DNA of 64,000 bases, taken from the NCBI RefSeq assembly GCF_003121705.1, contig NZ_PYHR01000002.1, positions 3,968,001 to 4,032,000 of the forward strand, in the 5' to 3' direction. Below the pieces are notes generated by a model, which saw only the letters and a program-made list of their open reading frames with translations, was not told where the DNA came from and did no database searches. The stretch comes from Serinibacter arcticus. Lineage in GTDB: Bacteria > Actinomycetota > Actinomycetes > Actinomycetales > Beutenbergiaceae. Below, in pieces: positions 28,409 to 39,289 of the stretch (position 1 is its first letter; every line of letters begins with the position of its first letter). A program made the translations under genes and the position numbers.

Positions 28409-29614
28409 GTGACCTACCTCGACCACGCCGCCACCACCCCGGTGCTGCCGAGCGCCCTGGAGGCGTTCGTCCGGGAGGCGTCGCGGCTCGGGAACCCGTC
28501 CTCGCTGCACTCCGACGGCCGCCGGGCGCGCGCCGTGCTCGAGACCTCGCGCGAGCGGATCGCGCACGCGCTCGGGGCCGAGAGCGCCGAGGTGATCCTC
28601 ACGGCCGGTGGCTGCGAGGCCGACACGCTCGCCGTCGTCGGCGCGGCCAGGGCCGCGCGCCGCGCGGACCCGGGTCGGACGCGGGCGGTCACCTCCGCCG
28701 TCGAGCACCACGCCGTGCTCGAGTCGGTGCACGCGCTGGCCGACGAGGGCGGGGAGGCCGTGCTGGTACCCGTCGGCGCCGACGGCGTGATCGACCTGGC
28801 CGCCCTGGAGGCTGAGATCGCCGAGCACGCCGCGCGCACCGGCGTGGTCAGCGTGATGTGGGCCAACAACGAGACCGGCGCCATCCAGCCGGTGGCCGAG
28901 GTCGTGGAGCTCGTCCGGCGCCACGGCGGCAACGCGGTCGCCGTCCACTCCGACGCGGTCCAGGCCGTCGGGCACGTCCCGGTCGACTTCGGCGCGAGCG
29001 GGCTGGACGCCCTCAGCCTCTCGGGTCACAAGCTCGGCGCCCCCGCGGGGATCGGCGCGCTGCTCGCGCAGCGCACGCTGCCGCTCGCGCCGGTGGTCCT
29101 CGGCAGCGGTCAGGAGCGTGGGGTGCGCTCGGGCACGGTGCCCGTGGCGCTCGCGACCGCGCTCGCCGTCGCCGTCGAGCACGCGGTCGCCACGCTCGAG
29201 GCCGAGCGCGCGCGGCTCGTCCCGCTGCGCGACGAGCTCGCCGCCGGCGTGCTGGCCCTCGTCCCGGGCGCGCGGCTCAACGGGCCCGTCGGCCCGGCGG
29301 CCGGGGACGGCGGCGGCCGCCTGCCGGGGCACGTGCACCTGACCTTCCCCGGCGCCGACGTCGACGCGCTGCTGTTCGTGCTCGACGCCGCCGGGATCTC
29401 CGCCTCGGCGGGGGCGGCGTGCGTGGCCGGGGTGACCCAGCCCTCGCACGTGCTGCTCGCGGCGGGCGACGACGAGCGCGACGCCCGCAGCGTGCTGCGG
29501 CTCACGCTCGGCTCGACCACGACGGCGGACGACGTGGCGCGCGTGCTCGCGGTGCTGCCCGACGCCGTCGAGCGCGCCCGGTCGGCCGGACGCGTCGCGG
29601 CCAGGCGCGGCTGA
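28409..29614 (+). CDS. Cysteine desulfurase (IscS/NifS class), PLP-dependent
   Basis: 401 aa, GTG start. The PLP-binding Lys is K208 in LSLSGHKLGAP, H100 stacks on the cofactor (SAVEHHAVLES), NNETG spans 153-157, and the persulfide Cys is C338 in SASAGAACVAGVTQPSHVL. The opening MTYLDHAATTP is the family signature. It releases sulfur from L-cysteine. The nearby mnmA is the natural user, as in the mycobacterial iscS-mnmA neighbourhood. No iscU or suf gene is in the window. Confidence 0.92.
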   Translation: MTYLDHAATTPVLPSALEAFVREASRLGNPSSLHSDGRRARAVLETSRERIAHALGAESAEVILTAGGCEADTLAVVGAARAARRADPGRTRAVTSAVEHHAVLESVHALADEGGEAVLVPVGADGVIDLAALEAEIAEHAARTGVVSVMWANNETGAIQPVAEVVELVRRHGGNAVAVHSDAVQAVGHVPVDFGASGLDALSLSGHKLGAPAGIGALLAQRTLPLAPVVLGSGQERGVRSGTVPVALATALAVAVEHAVATLEAERARLVPLRDELAAGVLALVPGARLNGPVGPAAGDGGGRLPGHVHLTFPGADVDALLFVLDAAGISASAGAACVAGVTQPSHVLLAAGDDERDARSVLRLTLGSTTTADDVARVLAVLPDAVERARSAGRVAARRG

Positions 29615-29659
29615 GGAACGGGCCGCCGCACGCGGTCGGCCGGTGAGTGGGTCGGCCGG

Positions 29660-30709
29660 TCAGTCGCCGTCGACCTGCGGCGCGGGCTCGCGGTGGCGCG
29701 ACAGGGCCGGCGTCCAGCCCTCGCGGCGCCGCGCGACGCCGCGGGCGGCGCTGGTGAGGGTGTCGGCGCCCGACCAGGTCGGGTCGACGCCGAGGAGGTC
29801 GTGAGCCTTGGTGGTGTCGAGCACGGGCGCGGCCTGCAGCGCGGTGAGCCACTCGGGGCGGGCGCGCACGACGCGGGTCCACCACGCGGCCTCGTGGCTG
29901 ACGCGCGCGATCTGCTCGGGGACGGTGACGACGCGCTCGGCGCCGAGGGCGGCCGCGACCTCCTCGACGTGGAGCACGTCGGGCGAGGCGATGTTGTAGG
30001 CGCCCGGGGCGCGGCGCTCGATCGCGGAGAGGTACGCGGCGGCGACGTCGTCGGCGTGGGAGACCTGCAGCCGGAGTCCCTCGGGCCACAGCAGCAGCGG
30101 CACGGTCCGGCCGAGGCCGACCCGGGGCACCAGCGGGCCGACGTAGCGGCGCACGAGCGCGGCGCCGGCCGCCTCCTGCAGCACGACGCCGGCGCGCATC
30201 CTGGTGACGACGACGTCCGGGTACCGGCGCGAGAACTCGTCCGCCAGCCGCTCCATCCCGACCTTGTCCTGCGACAGGGTGACGCCGGCGACGCCGTCGG
30301 TCGGCCAGGACTCGTCCCGCGGCTCCTCGCCGTAGGAGGGCGCGTAGACGCTCGCGCACGAGGCGAGCACGACCTGGTGGGCCCGGGCCGCGGCGCGCAG
30401 CACGCCGCGGGTGAGGGCGACGTTCGCCTCGGTGGCGACGGACGACCGGCGCGCGGTCGACCAGGCGAGGTGCACGACCGCGTCGGCCCCGGCCGCGAGG
30501 GCGGCGAGCCGCTCGGCGTCGGGCGACCCGGCCGGGGCACCGGCGTCGAGCGCGTGGTGGGCGACGTGCGCGACCCCCTCGGGTGCGGGCAGGCGGCCCG
30601 GTCCACGCCGCGAGACGGCGTCCACGTGGGTGACGCTGCTCCGACCGGCCACGGCGCGCAGCAGGGCGGTCCCGGTGTTCCCGGTGGCTCCGACGACGAC
30701 GATTCTCAT
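29660..30709 (-). CDS. NAD-dependent epimerase/dehydratase (extended SDR, active-site Tyr missing)
   Basis: 349 aa. GATGNTG at residues 8-14 is the dinucleotide-binding motif; DAVVHLAWS and VVLASCASVYAPS are the usual core strands. The catalytic YxxxK reads L-S-Q-D-K, so Lys is kept and Tyr is replaced; catalysis may differ or be lost. Residue VSHADDVAAAYLSAIE matches the later SDR strand. It starts 4 nt after the DUF4921 gene on the same strand and is in operon with it. Confidence 0.78.
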   Translation of the reverse strand: MRIVVVGATGNTGTALLRAVAGRSSVTHVDAVSRRGPGRLPAPEGVAHVAHHALDAGAPAGSPDAERLAALAAGADAVVHLAWSTARRSSVATEANVALTRGVLRAAARAHQVVLASCASVYAPSYGEEPRDESWPTDGVAGVTLSQDKVGMERLADEFSRRYPDVVVTRMRAGVVLQEAAGAALVRRYVGPLVPRVGLGRTVPLLLWPEGLRLQVSHADDVAAAYLSAIERRAPGAYNIASPDVLHVEEVAAALGAERVVTVPEQIARVSHEAAWWTRVVRARPEWLTALQAAPVLDTTKAHDLLGVDPTWSGADTLTSAARGVARRREGWTPALSRHREPAPQVDGD

Positions 30710-30713
30710 GGCT

Positions 30714-32021
30714 CTAGCCTTCCATGTCGGCGTAGCGCAGGTGCACGTCCAGCGGCGTCACCTCGGGCCCGATGCGGAGGTCGGCGATCGCGCCGGCGTC
30801 GCGCAGCGTGTGCAGCTCCGCGGTGACGCGCTCGCGCAGCGCCCAGGGGTCGATGGTGTTGATGTAGATCTTCGTGCCGCCCTCGAACCCGGCCGGGACC
30901 TGGAGCCGCCACTTCAGGACGATGCGCCACGGCATCGGCTCGGACACGTCCGGCGGCCGGTGGTGCCACTCCTCGTTGGTGGCGACCTGCGCCCCGGTGG
31001 CGGCGTGCACGGCGTGCAGCAGGTCGGAGACGGCGCGACGCTGCGCCGCGTCGTGCTCCCAGGGCAGCTGGACGGCGGCGGTGGAGTAGATCTCGATGCT
31101 CGGGTGGCGGTGCCCCACCCCGGCGACGGCGACCGCGCCGTCGTTCGCGGCGATGACCAGCTGCTCGGTCAGAGCGAGGTCGATGACGGCGTGGCTGTAC
31201 AGCCGCGGGTCCTCGCGCAGCATCGCGATCTCGCGCTGCGTCTGGGGGCCGTAGGAGTCGATGCCGACGAGCTGCTTGTGCAGGTGCTCGAACGTCGCGC
31301 CCGCCGAGCGGAGCCAGTTCTGGAACACCGAGACGTAGCGGGCGGCGGGCTGCCGCTCGTAGACGTCGCGCAGCGCGGCGACCGTGAAGTCGATGAAGTC
31401 GGCGTGCTCGGTCGGGGTGAGCGTGCCCGAGGAGGCGAGGTCCGCCGTCGTGACGGCGTCGTCACGCAGGTGGCGACGCGCGACGACGACGTCGTGCGAG
31501 CCGGCCATGAAGTCCTCGGTGACCTGCAGCAGGGCCGCCTCGTCGCGCGGCGCCGGGGCGAGGATGCCGCCGGCGGCCTCGCGTGCGGCGACGAGGGCGC
31601 CGATGTGCGCCCGCCCCGCCGGGTCGGCCAGGTAGTCGCGGGCCCACGCCGCGACGTCGGCGCCCGCGACGAAGCCGTGGTTGGTGCGCCACGACGCGGC
31701 CGGGACGATCTCGAACAGGTTGGCGAACCGGCGCACGTCGGCGACGTCCTCGGCCAGTCGTCCGGCCGGACGACGGCGCGAGATCGTGACGTCGTCGCCG
31801 CGCCGGACGAGCCGGGACTTCTCGGGGGTGGTCTCGAGGTAGCGCCCGGGGCAGAAGGCGCACAGCCGGCCCGTCTCCTCGCCCTCGACGGGGACGGCGT
31901 CGCTGACGTGACGGGGGAGCGGTCGGTGCGAGCGTCCCGGGATCGTCCAGACCTGCGTGCCGGTGAGCGGACCGACCTGCAGGACGGTGCCGTCGGCGAG
32001 ACGGACGAGGGGATGGGCCAT
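30714..32021 (-). CDS. DUF4921 / GalT-like HIT-superfamily protein
   Basis: 435 aa. It resembles galactose-1-phosphate uridylyltransferase: a CxxC (LCAFCPGRYLETTPEKSRLV) near residue 54 for metal binding, FEIVPAASWRTNHGF, and a histidine triad-like ATFEHLHKQLVGIDSYG around residue 245. Later IEWHHRPP-type and GGTKIYINTIDPW segments also fit DUF4921. True GalT has HPHxQ; here HLHKQ, so a nucleotidyltransferase or phosphorylase role is only likely. Upstream lies a region with a small palindrome and tandem direct repeats. Confidence 0.75.
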   Translation of the reverse strand: MAHPLVRLADGTVLQVGPLTGTQVWTIPGRSHRPLPRHVSDAVPVEGEETGRLCAFCPGRYLETTPEKSRLVRRGDDVTISRRRPAGRLAEDVADVRRFANLFEIVPAASWRTNHGFVAGADVAAWARDYLADPAGRAHIGALVAAREAAGGILAPAPRDEAALLQVTEDFMAGSHDVVVARRHLRDDAVTTADLASSGTLTPTEHADFIDFTVAALRDVYERQPAARYVSVFQNWLRSAGATFEHLHKQLVGIDSYGPQTQREIAMLREDPRLYSHAVIDLALTEQLVIAANDGAVAVAGVGHRHPSIEIYSTAAVQLPWEHDAAQRRAVSDLLHAVHAATGAQVATNEEWHHRPPDVSEPMPWRIVLKWRLQVPAGFEGGTKIYINTIDPWALRERVTAELHTLRDAGAIADLRIGPEVTPLDVHLRYADMEG

Positions 32022-32057
32022 GGGATCCAGGATCCCAGCGGCCGCGAGGTGACCCGG

Positions 32058-32093
32058 CCGATCTGCGCGGATCGGGTGGTCACAAGGTCACAA
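32058..32093 (-). promoter_or_regulatory. Palindrome and tandem direct repeats upstream of the DUF4921 gene
   Basis: CCGATC and GATCGG flank 6 nt (32058-32075), immediately followed by two adjacent GGTCACAA units (32078-32093; TTGTGACC twice on the minus strand). They lie 37-72 bp upstream of the start, where promoter and operator are expected. The binding protein is unknown. Confidence 0.4.
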
Positions 32094-32160
32094 CGATTGC
32101 CGCGACGGCGACGCCGTCACCGTGCCGGGGGCGCCCCGACGTGGAGCTGGTGCGACGACG

Positions 32161-32448
32161 TCAGGTGCCGCGAGATCCGTAGCCCGGGAATCGGCGCAGC
32201 ACGCGCGGCTCGAGCTGGTCGTCGACCAGGAACGAGTGCGGCTGGGTGCTCGCCCGGATGCGGGCGATCGGGCCGATCACGTCCGCCGACCGGTAGCCGG
32301 CCCGGACGAGCGCGTCGGTCAGGAGGTCCCGCGGGGATTCCGGGGTGAGGGCCTCGGTCCCGGCCGCCCCGGGGACGGTCCGCAGCGTCACGGGCAGCTC
32401 CTGGCGGCCGAGGGACCACGGCGGGGCGGGGACGTGGCGGCGCGGCAT
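32161..32448 (-). CDS. Small conserved hypothetical protein
   Basis: 95 aa. The sequence starts MPRRHVPAPPWSLGRQELP and ends QPHSFLVDDQLEPRVLRRFPGYG. It has no signal peptide, membrane segment or motif I recognise. The frame is open far upstream over mnmA, but that is a high-GC shadow; the start is placed at the ATG before MPRRH. The 70 nt between it and the divergent mnmA holds the mnmA -10 box. Confidence 0.5.
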   Translation of the reverse strand: MPRRHVPAPPWSLGRQELPVTLRTVPGAAGTEALTPESPRDLLTDALVRAGYRSADVIGPIARIRASTQPHSFLVDDQLEPRVLRRFPGYGSRGT

Positions 32449-32505
32449 GGCGCCATTGTGGCCGACCGGGCTCGCGGGCGGGCAGGTGGCGGCGGTGCCT
32501 CTCCG

Positions 32506-32511
32506 TAGACT
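32506..32511 (+). promoter_or_regulatory. -10 box (TAGACT) of mnmA, leaderless
   Basis: It lies 6 nt before the ATG at 32518; no Shine-Dalgarno sequence is present. Confidence 0.5.
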
Positions 32512-32517
32512 GGCCGG

Positions 32518-33642
32518 ATGCGCGTCCTTGCCGCCCTGTCCGGGGGAGTCGACTCCGCCGTCGCGGCGGCGCGGGCGGTCGACGCCGGGCACGACGTCGT
32601 CGGCGTCCACATGGCCCTGTCCCGCAGCCGCGCCCAGCACCGCAACGGGTCGCGCGGCTGCTGCTCGCTCGAGGACGCCTCCGACGCGCGCCGTGCCGCC
32701 GACGTGCTCGGCATCCCGTACTACGTGTGGGACCTGTCGGAGGAGTTCACCGACACCGTCGTGGCCGACTTCGTCTCCGAGTACGCCGCCGGCCGCACCC
32801 CCAACCCGTGCGTCCGCTGCAACGAGCACATCAAGTTCGCCGCCCTCCTGGACCGTGGGCTCGCGCTCGGCTTCGACGCCGTTGCGACCGGCCACTACGC
32901 CCGGATCACGGCGGGTCCCGACGGCCCCGAGCTGCGCCGCAGCCTCGACCCCCTCAAGGACCAGTCCTACGTGCTGGCCGTGATGGGCCCCGAGCGCCTG
33001 GCGCGCTCGCTGTTCCCGCTCGGCGACGCCCCCTCCAAGGAGGCCGTCCGGGCCGAGGCCGCCGAGCGCGGCCTGAGCGTCAGCGCCAAGCCGGACTCCT
33101 ACGACATCTGCTTCGTGGCCGACGGCGACACCCAGGGCTTCCTGCGCTCGCACCTCGGCTCGCAGCCCGGGGAGGTGGTGGATGCCGACGGCGAGGTGGT
33201 CGGCGGCCACGACGGCGCCTACGCGTTCACGGTCGGCCAGCGCAAGGGCCTGCAGCTGCCGCGCCCCGCGGCCGACGGGCGTCCGCGCTACGTGCTCGAG
33301 GTCGACACCGCCGCCAACCGCGTCATCGTGGGCCCGAACGAGCTGCTCTCGGTGAGCGACGTCGTCGGCGACGAGGTTGTCTGGCTGGCGCCCGACGTCG
33401 AGGCCGACGCCTGGTCGGAGGTGCTGGTGCAGATCCGCGCGCACGGCGACCCGCTGCCCGCATCCGTGCGGCGGGACGGGAGCCGCCTCCTGGTCGTGCT
33501 CGCCTCGCCACTGCGCGGACTCGCACCCGGCCAGAGCCTGGTGGTCTACGACGGCGACCGGGTGCTCGGCCAGGCGACCGTCGGTCTCACGGGTCGGGCC
33601 GCCGCCGAGCACACGCGCGGTCCCGCCGCCGTCGGCGCATGA
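32518..33642 (+). CDS. mnmA: tRNA-specific 2-thiouridylase MnmA
   Basis: 374 aa. The PP-loop SGGVDS spans residues 8-13. The catalytic cysteines are C98 ([14 protein letters not shown]) and C198 (DSYDICFV); [10 protein letters not shown] and [11 protein letters not shown] are further family blocks. It thiolates uridine 34 of tRNA-Lys, -Glu and -Gln, taking sulfur from a cysteine desulfurase, here encoded 3 kb upstream. Its stop overlaps the next ATG. Confidence 0.95.
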   Translation: MRVLAALSGGVDSAVAAARAVDAGHDVVGVHMALSRSRAQHRNGSRGCCSLEDASDARRAADVLGIPYYVWDLSEEFTDTVVADFVSEYAAGRTPNPCVRCNEHIKFAALLDRGLALGFDAVATGHYARITAGPDGPELRRSLDPLKDQSYVLAVMGPERLARSLFPLGDAPSKEAVRAEAAERGLSVSAKPDSYDICFVADGDTQGFLRSHLGSQPGEVVDADGEVVGGHDGAYAFTVGQRKGLQLPRPAADGRPRYVLEVDTAANRVIVGPNELLSVSDVVGDEVVWLAPDVEADAWSEVLVQIRAHGDPLPASVRRDGSRLLVVLASPLRGLAPGQSLVVYDGDRVLGQATVGLTGRAAAEHTRGPAAVGA

Positions 33643-34721
33643 GGCTCACGATCTCGGGGCTGGGCGCCTGGCCCGGCGACGACGCGCTCGCGGCCCACCA
33701 GGCGGTGCTCGGCGTGCTGGCCGACGCCCCGTCCGGGATCGACGGCCTCCCGCACCTCGCCGTCCTGCCCGCCCGCGGGCCCTGGGCCGCGCCGATCGGG
33801 CGCACGCTCGCGATGCTCGAGTCGATGCCCGCGACCCTCGAGCCGCACGGCTGGCGGCTCGCGTCGGCGCCGTCGGGCGAGCTCGAGCGGGCCGGTCGCA
33901 CGCTGCGCGCGGACGTGGAGTCCTACGCCCTCGCGGCCGCGGGGCACGACGGCGTCGCGGCCGTCCCGGTCCTCGGCCCGCTGTCGCTCGCGGCCTCGCT
34001 CTGGCTCCCGGTGGGGGAGCGGGTCGCGGCCGACCCGACCGCCGTCGCCGACCTCGCCGGATCGCTCGCGCTCGGCGTCGCGCGCCACCTCGAGGACGTC
34101 GCCGCCGCGACGCAGCGCCCCGTGGTGCTCGGTCGGTCCCGGGGCGACGCCCACGACGACGGTGCTGCCGCCGACGCGTCCACGCCGGCCGCGACGATCG
34201 CCGGCCCCGTCCTCCTGCACGAACCGCTGCTGGGCGACGTGCTGGCCGGCCGGGTCTCGCGCTTCACGGGGGCCGGACGGCTCCGCCCGCTCGACGTCGG
34301 GCCCGTGACCGAGATGCTTCGCTCCCTGGTGGCGGCGTGGGCGCCGCACCCGTGCGTCGTCGTCGTGCTGCCCGACGCCGCCGCGCTCCGGGTCGCCGCA
34401 GCGGCCGGGCCGGCCGCCGTCGCCCTCGACGTGACGCAGCTGGACGCCGCCGGCTGGGAGGCGCTCGCGGAGGTCGTCGAGAGCGGCGTCGGGGTGTGGG
34501 CGACGTCGGTCCCGCACCGCGTGCCCGGCGGGCGCGGCGACCCCGTGGCCGCGGCCCGCGGCGTGCTCGACCCGTGGCGCTCGATCGGTCTCGGCACCGA
34601 GTCGGGCGAGCTGACGCTCACCGCGCGGCCGGGGCTCGGCACGCTCGCGCCGTCGGAGGCGACGGCGAGCCTGCGCGACACCGCGCAGGCCGCGCTGGCG
34701 CTGGCCGAGCTGCTCGCCTGA
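33639..34721 (+). CDS. MetE-like (UROD/MetE fold) protein, Rv3015c type
   Basis: 360 aa. The sequence shows the beta-barrel strands of the UROD/MetE fold ([65 protein letters not shown]). It lacks the N-terminal domain of MetE and I see no His-Cys-Cys zinc set, so methionine synthase activity is doubtful despite common database names. Its place immediately after mnmA matches mycobacterial Rv3015c. It overlaps mnmA by 4 nt. Confidence 0.7.
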   Translation: MRLTISGLGAWPGDDALAAHQAVLGVLADAPSGIDGLPHLAVLPARGPWAAPIGRTLAMLESMPATLEPHGWRLASAPSGELERAGRTLRADVESYALAAAGHDGVAAVPVLGPLSLAASLWLPVGERVAADPTAVADLAGSLALGVARHLEDVAAATQRPVVLGRSRGDAHDDGAAADASTPAATIAGPVLLHEPLLGDVLAGRVSRFTGAGRLRPLDVGPVTEMLRSLVAAWAPHPCVVVVLPDAAALRVAAAAGPAAVALDVTQLDAAGWEALAEVVESGVGVWATSVPHRVPGGRGDPVAAARGVLDPWRSIGLGTESGELTLTARPGLGTLAPSEATASLRDTAQAALALAELLA

Positions 34722-34757
34722 GCGACCGCCGACGACGATCGACGGGCCGGGCGGCGC

Positions 34758-35341
34758 CTACCAGCTGAAGAAGATCGCGCCCGTCGCCTCCGTGACGAGC
34801 GAGACGGCGAGCAGCAGCACCGCGATCCCGAGGGCGAGGTGCACGGCGGCACGCAGCGGGCGACGCCGGCTCCCGCCGTTGCCGATCACGCGGGCGGCGA
34901 GGAGGAACGTCAGGACGGCGGCCGCGACGGGGCGCCGATGGTCCAGAGGGCGTCGGCGTCCGTGCCGTCGGTGGCGGCGAGCGCCAGCAGCGCCAGGAGC
35001 CCGGGGACCACGATCGAGAGCACGAGCAGGAACACGCCGAGCGCGACGAGCAGACCCGACGGCTGCGGTCCGTCACCCATCGAGACGTTCTGCTCGAGCG
35101 GCTCGGCGACGCCGTAGGTCTGCGCGGCGGGAGCCAGGGGCTGGGCCTGCAGCGGTGCGGCGCGGAGCGTCTGGTGCTGGGCCTGGAAGGGCTGCCGGGC
35201 CTGGAACGGCTGCTGCGACTGCGGGACGGCGGTGCCGGGGTAGGCGCCGGCGCCCCGGTAGGGCGCCGATCCCGGCTGCGGCGCGCTGCCGGGGTAGGGC
35301 TGACCGGTCGGCGCCGGGCGGGCGGGCTGCTGCTGGCTCAT
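34758..35341 (-). CDS. Small membrane protein with Pro/Gln-rich N-terminus (frameshifted in this sequence)
   Basis: The ATG at 35341 overlaps the stop of the upstream 139-aa gene. The first 100 residues are rich in Pro, Gln and Gly (MSQQQPARPAPTGQPYPG). A membrane helix follows (LLVALGVFLLVLSIVVPGLLALLALAA), ending DALWTIGAP. The reading then stops in this frame but continues in the next as VAAAVLTFLLAARVIGNG and a last helix HLALGIAVLLLAVSLVTEATGAIFFSW. Adding one base to the C4 (plus-strand G4, 34929-34932) run gives 194 aa with three helices. Function unknown. Confidence 0.65.
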
Positions 35342-35757
35342 CCGGTCACCACCAGAACACCGAGCACGACGGCGCCGACCGCGAGCAGCAGACCCGTCAG
35401 CGGGCGGTGCCGGGAGTCGACGAGGGCGCCCACGGAGAGGGCGAACATGCCGGCCGCGAGCAGCAGCGGGTCGAGGAGCGCCTGCCGGATCGTCGGCTGC
35501 ACCGGGCACGCGGGGTCGCTCCCGACGGGGCAGGTGCTCAGGAGGTCGAGTGCGACCGAGGCGTCCTGCGACCAGCGCCACCCGAGCGCCACGAACGAGC
35601 CGAGGAGCGCGAGCGTCCCCACGAGCGTCGTGAGCGGACGCAGGCTCGCGGCGGGCGAACCCGTGTGGAGCATCGGGTCGGACATCGTGTTGATGATGGT
35701 GGAGCTGCCCCGCGCGGGAGGGCCGCCGCTGGGGCCGTACATCCCGGGGGTGCTCAT
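35338..35757 (-). CDS. Small membrane protein, unknown function
   Basis: 139 aa. There are about three membrane segments (LTTLVGTLALLGSFVALGW, LLDPLLLAAGMFALSVGALV, LTGLLLAVGAVVLGVLVV). A loop between the first two holds two Cys residues (STCPVGSDPACPV) and probably faces outside, where they could form a disulfide. Its stop overlaps the start of the next small membrane gene, so the two are coupled. A -10 box (TAGGCT) sits 6 nt before the ATG. Confidence 0.65.
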   Translation of the reverse strand: MSTPGMYGPSGGPPARGSSTIINTMSDPMLHTGSPAASLRPLTTLVGTLALLGSFVALGWRWSQDASVALDLLSTCPVGSDPACPVQPTIRQALLDPLLLAAGMFALSVGALVDSRHRPLTGLLLAVGAVVLGVLVVTG

Positions 35758-35763
35758 GGCCCG

Positions 35764-35769
35764 AGCCTA
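35764..35769 (-). promoter_or_regulatory. -10 box (TAGGCT) of the small membrane gene pair, leaderless
   Basis: On the minus strand it lies 6 nt before the ATG that ends at 35757. Confidence 0.45.
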
Positions 35770-35819
35770 GACCGCCGGGGGTTCGGCGGCGTGACCCATC
35801 TCACGCAAGGTGCGGTCAC

Positions 35820-35845
35820 TGCACTTTTACAGGGAGTGCAATGAT
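35820..35845 (+). promoter_or_regulatory. TetR operator (TGCACT-N9-AGTGCA) with adjacent -10 box
   Basis: The palindrome at 35820-35840 ends where AATGAT (35840-35845), the likely -10 box, begins; the GTG follows 6 nt later. A bound repressor would block the promoter of the TetR-MFS operon, giving autoregulation. Confidence 0.55.
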
Positions 35846-35851
35846 TCTCGC

Positions 35852-38052
<2,201 letters not shown>

Positions 38053-38076
38053 GCCTGTCGCCGCACGCCCGAGCAC

Positions 38077-38116
38077 GCCTCGCGCCACCCACCGCCCGCG
38101 GTGGGTGGCGCGAGGC
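38077..38116. terminator. Perfect 18-bp stem hairpin after the MFS gene
   Basis: Arms 38077-38094 and 38099-38116 are exact reverse complements with a 4-nt loop. It lies 25 nt after the MFS stop. There is no T-run. Its right foot touches the -10 box of the next gene. Confidence 0.65.
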
Positions 38117-38121
38117 ATACT
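38116..38121 (+). promoter_or_regulatory. -10 box (CATACT), leaderless
   Basis: It lies 6 nt before the GTG at 38128; its first base is the last base of the terminator stem. Confidence 0.4.
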
Positions 38122-38127
38122 GGCGAG

Positions 38128-38547
38128 GTGATCTCGTTCACCCTCGCCCAGCAGCTCAGCGACGCCGGCCTGCGCTGGCAGCCCCGTTCGGGGGACACCT
38201 TCACGCTTCTCGGTGACGCGTTCGACGGCGAGTCGTTCGCCGTCTCCGAGCTCACCATCGAGGTCCACACCTACCCCGGCGGCCAGGTGCTCGGTTTCAA
38301 CGGCACCACCGAGTGGGCGCTGGACTCGGTCGCCGTCGAGGACACGCTGTGGCTCCCGCGCGAGGACCAGCTGCGCGACCTGCTCGGCGGCACGTTCATC
38401 GCCCTGACGCGGGACGACGCGAGCTACCAGGTGCACGTCGTGGACGCCGTGACGGGGGAGGACGACGCCCACGCCGCCGCCAGCCCGGTCGACGCCTACG
38501 CGCTCGCGCTGCTGGCGCTGCTGCGCCAGGTCGACGTCGATGGGTAG
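38128..38547 (+). CDS. Conserved hypothetical protein upstream of pxpABC
   Basis: 139 aa, GTG start. It is a small soluble protein (FTLAQQLSDAGLRWQPRSGDTFTLLGDAF, then VAVEDTLWLPREDQLRDLLGG, SYQVHVVDAVTGEDDAHAAASPVDAYALALLALL). Similar small actinobacterial proteins are sometimes labelled pilus-assembly related, but nothing here supports that. It overlaps pxpA by 8 nt and is the first gene of that operon. Confidence 0.6.
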   Translation: MISFTLAQQLSDAGLRWQPRSGDTFTLLGDAFDGESFAVSELTIEVHTYPGGQVLGFNGTTEWALDSVAVEDTLWLPREDQLRDLLGGTFIALTRDDASYQVHVVDAVTGEDDAHAAASPVDAYALALLALLRQVDVDG

Positions 38548-39289
38548 CGCCGTGGCCCGAGCTGTCGAGACGAACGCCGACCTGGCGATCGACCTGAACG
38601 CCGACCTCGGCGAGGGCGCCGGCGACGACGCCGCGATCCTCGACGTCGTCACGAGCGCCTCGATCGCGTGCGGCGGCCACCGCGGCGACGCCGCCTCGAT
38701 GCGGGAGGCCGTCGCGCTGGCCCACGCCCGCGGGGTCGTCGTCGGCGCCCACCCCTCCTACGTCGATGTCGAGGGCTTCGGCCGTCGGCGCCTGGACGTC
38801 CCCGCCGACGTCCTGCTGGCGCAGCTGCTCGCCCAGGTGCGGGCGCTCGCGGCGGCGGCCGGCGCCGTGGGCAGCTCCGTGCGGTTCCTCAAGGCGCACG
38901 GCGCGCTCTACAACGCTGCGATGGTCGACGACGGCGTCGCGGCCGTCGTGCTCGACGCCGCCGAGCAGGCGCTCCCCGCGCCGCTCCCGGTCCTCGGCCT
39001 GCCCGGCTCGGTGCTCGAGCGGTCGGCCCGCGAGCGCGGCGTCGACTTCGTGGCCGAGGCGTTCGCCGACCGCGCGTCCGCCCCCGACGGCACGCTCCTG
39101 GCGCGGAGCGAGCCCGGCGCCGTGCTGACCGACCCCGTCGAGGTCGCCGCCCGCGCCCCCGGGCTCGCCGCGCGCGCCCGCACCGTCTGCGTGCACGGCG
39201 ACTCGCCGTCGGCGCTCGTGCTCGCGCGCGCCGCCCGCGCGGGGCTCGAGGCGGGGGGCCTGGTGGTCCGGGCGTTCCTGCGTGCGTAG
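38540..39289 (+). CDS. pxpA: 5-oxoprolinase subunit PxpA (LamB/YcsF family)
   Basis: 249 aa. Family blocks: AIDLNADLGEGAGDD, ASIACGGHRGDAASM, VVVGAHPSYVDVEGFGRR, FLKAHGALYNAAM and TVCVHGDSPSAL. With PxpB and PxpC it hydrolyses 5-oxoproline (pyroglutamate) to glutamate with ATP, removing a damage product of glutamine metabolism. All three subunits follow in order with overlapping ends. Confidence 0.93.
   Translation: MGSAVARAVETNADLAIDLNADLGEGAGDDAAILDVVTSASIACGGHRGDAASMREAVALAHARGVVVGAHPSYVDVEGFGRRRLDVPADVLLAQLLAQVRALAAAAGAVGSSVRFLKAHGALYNAAMVDDGVAAVVLDAAEQALPAPLPVLGLPGSVLERSARERGVDFVAEAFADRASAPDGTLLARSEPGAVLTDPVEVAARAPGLAARARTVCVHGDSPSALVLARAARAGLEAGGLVVRAFLRA

Noticed and set aside
33639-34721. 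Functional methionine synthase (metE)
   Set aside because: The protein is half the length of MetE and I see no zinc-binding His-Cys-Cys set.
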